Source: Chloroflexota bacterium | GTDB taxonomy: Bacteria > Chloroflexota > Anaerolineae > UBA7937 | DNA length: 5,521 nucleotides | NCBI GenBank assembly: GCA_003453555.1 | Contig: DMLA01000227.1 | Span: 1 to 5,521 of the forward strand | Direction of reading: 5' to 3' | Shown here: positions 1-5,521 of the stretch, one piece after another | Position numbering within the stretch: the stretch's first letter is position 1 | How the letters are laid out: every line of letters starts with the position of its first letter | Notes under the pieces: generated by a model | Told to the model about the DNA's origin: nothing | Database searches by the model: none | The model's input: the letters and a program-made list of their open reading frames with translations, nothing else | Made by a program: the position numbers and the translations under genes

Positions 1-2104
1 CGCCCAGGGGAGAGGCTCGGCGGCCAACTCGCTGGTGGCCTACGTCCTGGATATTACCAAGGTAGATCCCTTGCGCTACAACTTCCTCTTCGAGAGGTTT
101 CTCAACCCCGAGGGTTCGAGCACGCCTGATATCGATATAGACTTCTCCACCAACCATCGAGAGGAGGTTATCAGCTACGTCTACGAAAGGTACGGCCAGG
201 ATCACACGGGGATGGTGTGCACCTACTACACCTTCAAGGCCAGGCAGGCGATAAGGGACGTGGGCAAGGCTTTAGGTTTCCCTCAAGGTGTCTTGGATCG
301 GCTGGCCAAGTCCGTCGACCGCTGGGCGGAGGATTTGAGCGAGCACATCATCGAGGAGATGGGGTTGAAGGGGATGGAGAGGTCTCTGCCCTGGAGGAAG
401 TTCATCAGCCTCTGCAACCAGATCATGCACTACCCGCGCCATCTGGGGATCCACGTTGGGGGGATGGCGATCACCTCTCAACCCCTGGTGGAACTGGTGC
501 CCCTGGAAAGAGCGACGATGCCAGGTAGGGTGGTGACCCAATACGACAAGGAGTGGATAGAAGAGGTAGGGTTGATCAAGATCGACCTCCTCAGCCTTAG
601 GACGCTCTCTTTGGTCCACGACGCCCTGGAGATGATCGAAGAGAATCACGGCATAAGAATAGACCCTGAGAAGGTACCCTTGGATGACCCTTTGGTCTTC
701 GAGACCCTCAAGAAGGGAGACTCCATCGGCATGTTCCAGGTAGAGAGCAGAGCCCAGAGGAATACCCTTCCCCGTCTTCTGCCCGAGAAGTTCGAGGACT
801 TGATAGTCGAGGTGGCCCTCATCCGTCCAGGACCTCTCCAGGGGAACATGGTTCATCCTTATCTCAGGAGAAGACAGGGTCGGGAGAAGATCACCTATCT
901 TCATCCCTCTCTCAAGCCCATCCTCGAGGATACGATGGGGATCATCGTCTTCCAGGAGCAGGTGATGCAGGTGGCCATGGCCATCGCTGGCTTCAGCGCA
1001 GCTGAGGCCGATAGCCTGCGGCGGGCCATGAGCAGCAAGCGCTCCCGCTGGGAGATGGAGAAACTTCGCCAGCGCTTCATGGAGGGCGCGAGGCTTAAGG
1101 GAGTTGAGGAGAAGGTCGCAACTGAGATCTTTCGCCAGATCGCAGGCTTTGCCGAGTTTGGGTTCTGTCGTTCCCACGCTGCCGCCTTCGCCCAGACCGC
1201 CTATCTCACCGCCTGGCTCAAGATCCATTATCCTGCTGAATTCTACTGTGCTCTCCTCAACAACCAGCCGATGGGCTTCTACCACGTCTCAGTGGTAACC
1301 AATGACGCCAAGCGGCACGGCGTAGAGATCTTACCGGTGGATATCAATCGCAGCGGGGAGAAGTGCACGACGGAAGAGGGTAACGTACGGATCGGTTTGA
1401 CCTATGTCCATGGGTTGGGAGAGAAAGCCGCTCGTCTCATCGTGGAGGAAAGGGATAACGGACCATACGGATCGTTGCTCGATCTCTATCGAAAGACTCG
1501 ATTGAAACGCCGTCCTCTGGAGAACCTGATCATGGTGGGGGCTATGGATAGCTGGCAAACTGCACGGCGGGAACTTCTCTGGGAATTGGGGATGATCTAT
1601 GACGGCGGGGATGAACGTAAGGGGCAGAGAAGGCTTGAACTCGTCTTTCCCTCCCAAAGGGTGAAGCTTTCATCTCTCTCCCGATTGCAGGAGACGGTTC
1701 TGGACTACACCATCTTGGGCCTCACCACCAGCGATCACCAGCACCCCATGTGCTTCTTCAGGGGTTGGTTAAAGGAACGAGGTGTGGCATCCACTGCTGA
1801 GATTGAGGAGTTGCCTCATAACCAGAGAGTCAGAATCGCTGGCCTGGTGGTGGTAAAACAGAGCCCTGCCACTGCAGGCGATCTCCTATTCGTCACCCTG
1901 GAGGATGAATTCGGATTGGTGGACGTTATAGTTTGGCCTCACGTATGGAAGAGGAATCGGCGACTGATTCAGAGAGCGGCGATCCTCATGGTTGAAGGGA
2001 CGCTCCAAAAGCAAGGGAAGGTGGTGAGCATCCTGGCTAAGAGGCTTGAACAGATAGAGGAGGTTCCCGTGGAACAAAGGGAGGTTTCCAGGAACTTTCG
2101 CTGA
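1..2104 (+). CDS. dnaE2: Error-prone DNA polymerase DnaE2/ImuC (C-family Pol III alpha paralogue), 5'-truncated by window edge
   Basis: This is the C-terminal 700 residues of a C-family replicative-type polymerase; the reading frame is open through the left edge (first full codon at base 2). The valine GTG at 35 is internal, because the conserved GRGSAANSLV motif lies upstream of it. Numbering from the first full codon, the metal-binding acidic residues are D43 and D45 in PDIDIDF, and D195 in IKIDLL. Next come a PRHLGIHVGG block, a SHAAAFA block (H392), LLNNQPMGFYHVSVV, and AKRHGVEILPVDIN. The last two are hallmarks of the DnaE2/ImuC branch rather than housekeeping DnaE. A helix-hairpin-helix lies near 467-490 and a C-terminal OB fold at about 610-683, after which the protein ends without a tau-binding extension. 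Family members are usually about 1,000-1,080 residues, so the N-terminal PHP domain and the start are outside the window. The known role of the family is SOS-induced translesion synthesis with ImuB and the beta clamp. No imuB is visible here, though it could lie upstream. recN follows after 16 bases. The family call is firm; its mutagenic role is inferred. Confidence 0.93.
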   Translation, partial: AQGRGSAANSLVAYVLDITKVDPLRYNFLFERFLNPEGSSTPDIDIDFSTNHREEVISYVYERYGQDHTGMVCTYYTFKARQAIRDVGKALGFPQGVLDRLAKSVDRWAEDLSEHIIEEMGLKGMERSLPWRKFISLCNQIMHYPRHLGIHVGGMAITSQPLVELVPLERATMPGRVVTQYDKEWIEEVGLIKIDLLSLRTLSLVHDALEMIEENHGIRIDPEKVPLDDPLVFETLKKGDSIGMFQVESRAQRNTLPRLLPEKFEDLIVEVALIRPGPLQGNMVHPYLRRRQGREKITYLHPSLKPILEDTMGIIVFQEQVMQVAMAIAGFSAAEADSLRRAMSSKRSRWEMEKLRQRFMEGARLKGVEEKVATEIFRQIAGFAEFGFCRSHAAAFAQTAYLTAWLKIHYPAEFYCALLNNQPMGFYHVSVVTNDAKRHGVEILPVDINRSGEKCTTEEGNVRIGLTYVHGLGEKAARLIVEERDNGPYGSLLDLYRKTRLKRRPLENLIMVGAMDSWQTARRELLWELGMIYDGGDERKGQRRLELVFPSQRVKLSSLSRLQETVLDYTILGLTTSDHQHPMCFFRGWLKERGVASTAEIEELPHNQRVRIAGLVVVKQSPATAGDLLFVTLEDEFGLVDVIVWPHVWKRNRRLIQRAAILMVEGTLQKQGKVVSILAKRLEQIEEVPVEQREVSRNFR

Positions 2105-2108
2105 GGAT

Positions 2109-2116
2109 AGGAGGTG
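2109..2116 (+). promoter_or_regulatory. Ribosome binding site of recN
   Basis: AGGAGGTG is a full eight-base match to the anti-Shine-Dalgarno end of 16S rRNA. Six bases separate its AGGAGG core from the ATG at 2121. It starts five bases after the dnaE2 stop codon and fixes the recN start, leaving no room for a separate promoter between the genes. Confidence 0.9.
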
Positions 2117-2120
2117 GGAC

Positions 2121-3884
2121 ATGCTGATACATCTGAGCGTGTGGAATTTCGCCATCATCGACCAACTGGAGCTCGATTTCACGCCAGGCCTTAATGTGTT
2201 AACCGGCGAAACCGGCGCTGGAAAGTCGATCATCCTAGAGGCTCTAGCGACCCTGCGAGGCAGCCATGTGGGTGACGAGGTGATCCGTTGGGGCGAAGAT
2301 GAGGCGCGAATAGATGCGGTTTTCAAGATAGAACCAGGCCATTGTAGCAAGGAGATTTCCGAGATACTACTGGAGAGTGGAATCGATCTCGATGATCATC
2401 ACTTGATCCTCACTAGGGAGCTGAAGCGAGGAAGGTCCAACCTCTGTCGCATCAATGGCCGCGTCACCACCCTTTCTCTCCTTTCCGGAGTGGCCCAGCA
2501 GCTGGTGGACCTTCATGCGCAAGGCGAGCAGGCCTCTCTAATACAGCCTCGCAAGCAGCATGACTTGCTAGATAGGTTTGCCGGGGTTGAGGAGTTGCGT
2601 GATATCCTGGCTAGCAGGGTGAAGCGACTGCGTCAGGTGCAGCGGCAGCTTAAAGGGCTCCAAATAGATGAGCGAGAGATGGCTAGGCGGATCGACAGGT
2701 TGCAGTATGAGATCGAGGAGATTAGCAGGGCGAGATTGGAGCTAGGCGAAGATGGGGCCTTAGAGCAAGAACTGAGGGTTCTGAGCAATGCGGAAAAGGT
2801 GATTCATCTGGCCGACTCCATCTATCGATGTGTCGATTCTGGCACCGAGAGAGAGCCTTCAGCACGGGATCAACTCGCTAACGGGCACCGGATGTTGAAG
2901 CAGCTTGTACAGGTAGACGATAGCATGGCCGAGAAAGTGAAGATGGTGGAGGAGGTGCTTCCTGTTCTGGAAGAACTGGGGAGAGGCGTGCGGGCCTACA
3001 GAGATAGCGTGGAACTCGATCCCAGAAGACTGGTTTCGGTCGAGGAACGGCTGCGACTGATCAATGACCTCAAACGCAAGTACGGCGACTCCATAGAGGA
3101 GATTCTGGACTACCTAGAGCGAGCCAAGAGGGAACTAGAGGCCATATCAAGTCACGAGCAAAGGGTCAACGTCTTGGAGGAGAAGAGTGAACTTCTCTCG
3201 GAGATAGCAAGTTTTGCCGGTGAACTGTCCACGACCAGGTTGGAAGCCTCCAAGAGACTGCAATCTGAGATAGAAGAAATTCTACCCACCATAGGGATGG
3301 ACGGGGTCCGATTCAGGGTAGCCGTAGAGCGAGAGGAGGGAGAAGGAATAACGGTCGGTCAGAAAAGTTATCGCTTGAACGAGACCGGTATTGACCGGGT
3401 TGAGTTCCTCGTTGCCACAGCAAATGGCGAACCCCTCAAACCGTTGAGAAAGATCGCATCTAGCGGGGAGATCTGCAGGACCATGCTTGCCATAAGGTCG
3501 GTTCTCTGCGATGCAGACCAGATCCCGGTACTGGTCTTCGATGAGATAGATTCGGGGATGGGTGCAAGAGGAGGGGCCGTGATCGGGGAAAAGCTGTTGC
3601 GACTCTCACGTTCCCATCAGGTCGTCTGCGTCACCCATCTGCCACAGATCGCTTCGCTTGCCGGCAATCACCTCAGAATCACCAAGGAGAAAGCAGGCTG
3701 CCGTACAGTTACCAAGGCTTGGAGGTTGCTGGGAGATGCGCGCATTGAGGAACTGAACGAGATGATGGGCTCAGTGGGAGCACATGGTCGGCAGGGTGCT
3801 ATCGAGATGTACGAGGCAGGACAGAAGCGAAGGGAAGCGGAGGTTTCCGCAAGGGTGCAGTTTGCACCGGCAGAGGCACAATAG
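2121..3884 (+). CDS. recN: DNA repair protein RecN (SMC-like ATPase)
   Basis: This 587-residue RecN is slightly longer than the usual 550-575. RecN is a cytosolic SMC-like ATPase that gathers at double-strand breaks and supports RecA-dependent recombination. The N-terminal ATPase half begins with the typical MLIHLSVWNFAIID start and has the Walker A motif GETGAGKS (K35). A VDLHAQGEQASL stretch stands where most RecN proteins have VDLHGQHEHQSL. The middle (about residues 165-390) is charged and coiled-coil-like. The C-terminal half has the ABC signature as ASSGEICR (446-453), Walker B VLVFDEID (D474, E475), and the switch histidine H506 in THLPQIA. The commonest signature is ASGGELSR, so the first glycine is replaced by serine and a cysteine sits at the second-last position. 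The GIDRVEFL, GEPLKPL and GAVIGEKL stretches resemble Chloroflexota-type RecN. The start is set by the strong ribosome binding site, 16 bases after dnaE2. Its TAG stop is part of the recA ribosome binding site. All nucleotide-binding residues are present, so I expect an active ATPase. Confidence 0.95.
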   Translation: MLIHLSVWNFAIIDQLELDFTPGLNVLTGETGAGKSIILEALATLRGSHVGDEVIRWGEDEARIDAVFKIEPGHCSKEISEILLESGIDLDDHHLILTRELKRGRSNLCRINGRVTTLSLLSGVAQQLVDLHAQGEQASLIQPRKQHDLLDRFAGVEELRDILASRVKRLRQVQRQLKGLQIDEREMARRIDRLQYEIEEISRARLELGEDGALEQELRVLSNAEKVIHLADSIYRCVDSGTEREPSARDQLANGHRMLKQLVQVDDSMAEKVKMVEEVLPVLEELGRGVRAYRDSVELDPRRLVSVEERLRLINDLKRKYGDSIEEILDYLERAKRELEAISSHEQRVNVLEEKSELLSEIASFAGELSTTRLEASKRLQSEIEEILPTIGMDGVRFRVAVEREEGEGITVGQKSYRLNETGIDRVEFLVATANGEPLKPLRKIASSGEICRTMLAIRSVLCDADQIPVLVFDEIDSGMGARGGAVIGEKLLRLSRSHQVVCVTHLPQIASLAGNHLRITKEKAGCRTVTKAWRLLGDARIEELNEMMGSVGAHGRQGAIEMYEAGQKRREAEVSARVQFAPAEAQ

Positions 3885-3892
3885 GAGGTGAT
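3883..3892 (+). promoter_or_regulatory. Ribosome binding site of recA, overlapping the recN stop codon
   Basis: AGGAGGTGAT pairs with ten bases of the 16S rRNA 3' end. Its first two bases are the last two of the recN TAG stop (3882-3884). Nine bases separate the AGGAGG core from the ATG at 3898. A ribosome terminating on recN would sit directly over this site, which suggests translational coupling of recA to recN. This is also the best evidence that recA begins at 3898. Confidence 0.9.
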
Positions 3893-3897
3893 AAGCG

Positions 3898-4968
3898 ATG
3901 GAGGAAACAAGGAGTGCGTTGAAGGAAGAAAGGCTGACGGAGACGATCAGCCAGATCCGCAAGCGGTATGGTGATGGTGCCATTATGAAGCTGGGTTCAG
4001 TCCCCACCGCGCAAGTAAACGTCATCCCCACCGGTTCGCTTTCGTTGGATATCGCTCTCGGTGTGGGAGGTATTCCGCGGGGACGAGTGACGGAGATCTA
4101 TGGTCCCGAAGGGGCGGGTAAGACCACCCTGGCTCAGCACATCATAGCAGAGGCTCAGAAGTCCGGAGGAGTTGCGGCCTTCATTGACGTGGAACATGCT
4201 CTCGATCCGGAATATGCAGCCAGGTGTGGAGTTGACGTGGCGAACCTCTGGATCTGCCAGCCTGATAGTGCCGAACAGGCCCTGGAAATCACCAGGGAAC
4301 TGGTCCAAAGCGGCGCCATCGATGTGGTGGTGATAGATTCGGTTGCTGCCTTGGTTCCCCAGTCCGAATTGGAAGGGGAGATGGGCGACCCTCAGATGGG
4401 GCTCCAGGCCAGGCTCATGTCTCAGGCTCTACGGAAGCTTTGTGGGGCTATCAAGAAATCGAACACCTCGGTCGTCTTCACTAATCAGCTCCGAATGAGG
4501 ATAGGCATCCCCTTTGGAAACCCGGAGACGACACCGGGCGGGAGAGCGCTGAAGTTCTATGCCTGCGTGAGGCTGGATATTCGCAGCGTGCAAGCGATCA
4601 AAAACGGACCCGATTTCATCGGGAATCGAACCAGGGTGAGGGTTACGAAGAACAAAGTCGCGCCGCCGTTTCGCGTTGCAGAATTCGACCTCCTTTATGA
4701 TGAGGGGATCAGCAGGGAAGGGGAGCTCCTTGATCTGGGAGTGGATCTAGGGGTAATCACTAAGAGTGGAGCCTACTACTCTTACGGCGAAATCCGGTTG
4801 GGACATGGAAGAGATAGCGCGAGCATGTTTCTAAAGGAGAACCGAGGCCTTGCTGGGGAGATCGAAACAGAGATTGCAAGGAGATCAAAGATTCCCCTTC
4901 TTTCTGCATCACCAGTTCTTCCTGCACAATTGGACATAGGTATTTGCGATCAGCGAGCGGTTGCCTGA
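3898..4968 (+). CDS. recA: RecA recombinase, divergent form (possible paralogue)
   Basis: This is a full-length RecA of 356 residues, the ATPase that forms filaments on single-stranded DNA, drives strand exchange and triggers LexA cleavage. By recalled alignment, functional residues match E. coli RecA with a constant offset of three: Walker A lysine K75, catalytic E99 (FIDVEHALDP), Walker B D147, glutamine switch Q197, interface F220, interface lysines K251 and K253, and adenine-stacking Y267. Loop residues M167 (L1) and I202 (L2), equivalent to those that contact DNA, are also kept. Several usually invariant positions differ. The P-loop is GPEGAGKTT instead of GPESSGKTT. L1 reads GDPQMG instead of GDSHMG. 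L2 reads GIPFGNPE instead of GVMFGNPE. PDSAEQALEI replaces PDTGEQALEI, and GHGR replaces GQGR. The tail (about 330-356) has only two acidic residues, whereas many RecA tails are strongly acidic. The gene follows recN by 13 bases and is last in the cluster. It should be an active ATPase. Whether it is the only RecA of the genome or a specialised second copy cannot be told from this window. Confidence 0.95.
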   Translation: MEETRSALKEERLTETISQIRKRYGDGAIMKLGSVPTAQVNVIPTGSLSLDIALGVGGIPRGRVTEIYGPEGAGKTTLAQHIIAEAQKSGGVAAFIDVEHALDPEYAARCGVDVANLWICQPDSAEQALEITRELVQSGAIDVVVIDSVAALVPQSELEGEMGDPQMGLQARLMSQALRKLCGAIKKSNTSVVFTNQLRMRIGIPFGNPETTPGGRALKFYACVRLDIRSVQAIKNGPDFIGNRTRVRVTKNKVAPPFRVAEFDLLYDEGISREGELLDLGVDLGVITKSGAYYSYGEIRLGHGRDSASMFLKENRGLAGEIETEIARRSKIPLLSASPVLPAQLDIGICDQRAVA

Positions 4969-5039
4969 CGCCAAGTCCAGCCCAGGGGGGAACCATCGAG
5001 GAAGTACCGCGAATTCAGTCGACGGTCGCTTTGGCCGAG

Positions 5040-5234
5040 TCATAAGAGTTCAGGTCTAATACGAGCCCGCGGGCGCCTCCATTGGAGCTGGTAGGTGGGG
5101 TACGCAATCTTCAGAACTCGTCCGAGGCCCTCCTCGGCATCTTGGACCGAGAAGATCGATTTCCCGGCAGCCGTCAGGGAGACAAGCAGACGCGCTTTCA
5201 ACTCACTAGGGGATGTCACATTCTGTGCGACCAT
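5040..5234 (-). pseudogene. Possible remnant of a winged-helix (AbiEi-like) N-terminal region
   Basis: A 64-residue minus-strand frame starts with ATG at 5234-5232. Its middle, SELKARLLVSLTAAGKSIFS followed by VQDAEEGLGRVLK, loosely recalls the N-terminal winged helix of AbiEi-type antitoxins and similar regulators, where a GKS-hydrophobic-(S/T)-V-x-D-A segment opens the recognition region. After that the sequence turns Arg/Pro-rich and stops, as if the frame were lost. The ATG has no good Shine-Dalgarno sequence. No nucleotidyltransferase partner of the AbiEii type is visible. The resemblance is from memory and short, so it could be chance. Confidence 0.2.
5122..5137. other. Perfect GC-rich hairpin
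   Basis: CCGAGG, loop CCCT, CCTCGG forms a perfect six-pair stem with a four-base loop, about 155 bases after the recA stop. No T-run follows on either strand, so it is not a standard intrinsic terminator. It could stabilise the 3' end of the operon mRNA or be incidental. Confidence 0.35.
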
Positions 5235-5365
5235 CTTTACGTTGCAGCGGTATCAGGGTAGCATGGAATATGACATCGCGCAAGCACGAACCCATATGCA
5301 GATCTTCCCCAATCGTGAGGTGATGGGCCATAATCGTGTCAAAGGGAACTTGACTGCACAGACAA

Positions 5366-5391
5366 CGGGGGCGCTGTGGGTGGCGCCCTCG
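5366..5391 (-). terminator. Possible terminator hairpin of the convergent minus-strand gene
   Basis: A nine-pair stem (one G-T pair) with arms 5366-5374 and 5383-5391 encloses an eight-base loop. Read on the minus strand it begins 54 bases past the stop codon of the partial gene at the right edge and is followed by TTGTCTGTG, only weakly T-rich. On the plus strand no T-run follows. Position and stem strength fit a terminator; the poor T-tract lowers confidence. Confidence 0.35.
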
Positions 5392-5444
5392 AAGTATGTC
5401 AGCTGCAGTTTGTCCTATGACTGCGATGGCCTGCCAGTGTTTTG

Positions 5445-5521
5445 TCATTGCTTGAAGTACTTGACCTTTACCTCCTCCAAGGTCGGGCAGGGGAAAGTCC
5501 GTTCGAGTATCTCAACCACTT
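5445..5521 (-). CDS. C-terminal end of an unidentified convergent gene (partial)
   Basis: On the minus strand a frame enters from the right edge and runs for 24 complete codons to a TGA at 5447-5445. The peptide starts VVEILERTFPCP and ends EEVKVKYFKQ. Its Glu/Lys/Val-rich make-up and G/C-ending codons (18 of 24) resemble the genes at left, unlike the other frames here. The stop is followed within 55 bases by a strong hairpin, and the gene would converge on recA. The fragment is too short to assign to a family. An ATGA overlap links its stop to the ATG of a downstream 80-codon open frame that I do not accept as a gene. It is called on composition and context only. Confidence 0.4.
   Translation of the reverse strand, partial: VVEILERTFPCPTLEEVKVKYFKQ

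Larger units (their letters stand above)
4969..5444. other. Region between recA and a convergent gene end, with no convincing gene
   Basis: About 475 bases follow the recA stop without a frame I would call a gene. Directly after recA there is no GC-rich hairpin followed by a T-run. The nearest structures are a weak five-pair stem at 5023-5037 (CGGTC, loop GCTTT, GGCCG) and an unlooped palindrome GCCCGCGGGC at 5065-5074. Two better hairpins, at 5122-5137 and 5366-5391, are listed separately. I see no tRNA, repeat array, insertion-sequence end or recognisable LexA box of the CTGT-N8-ACAG or GAAC-N4-GTTC kind. Minus-strand frames at 5206-5448 and 5040-5234 are open but rich in His, Arg or Cys or poorly supported. 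The second may be a remnant and is listed with low confidence. Confidence 0.6.

Noticed and set aside
35..37. GTG as the start codon of the polymerase gene
   Set aside because: The conserved GRGSAANSLV motif is in frame upstream of it and the frame is open to base 2, so this GTG is an internal valine.
272..1285. 337-codon open frame on the minus strand
   Set aside because: It lies opposite the highly conserved polymerase core of dnaE2. Its translation is His/Leu/Gly-rich with no recognisable domain, a typical antisense shadow in GC-rich coding DNA.
2105..2120. Separate promoter or SOS box for recN or recA in the gene gaps
   Set aside because: The gaps of 16 and 13 bases are filled by ribosome binding sites and contain no inverted-repeat operator.
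5023..5037. Stem CGGTC-GCTTT-GGCCG as a recA terminator
   Set aside because: The stem has only five pairs including one G-T pair, and no T-run follows.
5065..5074. Perfect palindrome GCCCGCGGGC as an operator or terminator
   Set aside because: A ten-base GC palindrome without loop or T-tract is too short and too likely by chance in this composition.
5206..5448. 80-codon minus-strand open frame starting at an ATGA overlap
   Set aside because: It is rich in His, Cys and Arg with few Glu/Lys, has no family resemblance, contains the 5366-5391 hairpin, and shows no Shine-Dalgarno sequence at a usual distance. The overlap could be chance.
5095..5521. Plus-strand frame open for 142 codons through the right edge
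   Set aside because: Its translation is Ser/Thr/Cys-rich and lacks any known motif, no good ribosome binding site precedes its GTG or its ATG at 5263, and it runs against the more protein-like minus-strand end at 5445-5521.

Overview
The window carries three co-directional plus-strand genes for DNA repair and damage tolerance, packed with gaps of only 13-16 bases, followed by about 550 bases with little convincing coding sequence. In order they are the C-terminal two thirds of a DnaE2/ImuC-type error-prone DNA polymerase (its 5' end lies outside the window), a complete RecN-type SMC-like ATPase, and a complete but divergent RecA recombinase. Each downstream gene has an almost ideal Shine-Dalgarno sequence. 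The recN stop codon lies inside the recA ribosome binding site, so the three are very probably one transcript. The promoter, and any LexA operator, would lie upstream of the window.

Organism: a bacterium with GC in the mid-fifties (by eye) and strong AGGAGGTG-type ribosome binding sites. The C-terminal half of RecN, around the GIDRVEFL, GEPLKPL and GAVIGEKL stretches, resembles the Chloroflexota-type (and partly Deinococcus-type) RecN more than the proteobacterial or Bacillus form. I therefore lean towards Chloroflexota or a related uncultured lineage, with low to moderate confidence. RecN and DnaE2 are both types that can be transferred between lineages.

How the genes fit together: DnaE2/ImuC is the translesion polymerase of SOS mutagenesis. 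RecN is recruited to double-strand breaks and helps RecA-mediated strand pairing. RecA makes the filament that senses damage, pairs DNA and, in known mutasomes, activates translesion synthesis. Canonical imuA-imuB-dnaE2 cassettes contain a RecA-like accessory protein (ImuA) but not a true RecA or RecN. A dnaE2-recN-recA order is therefore a notable arrangement and the most interesting feature here. The RecA keeps its catalytic residues but differs at the P-loop, at the tips of DNA-binding loops L1 and L2, and in its C-terminal tail. This fits either a specialised second RecA or a lineage-specific variant.

The right end (from 4969) has no clear terminator directly after recA. It holds two perfect or near-perfect GC-rich hairpins, a weak minus-strand open frame with a helix-turn-helix-like stretch that may be a gene remnant, and, at the extreme right edge, what looks like the last 24 codons of a convergent minus-strand gene.
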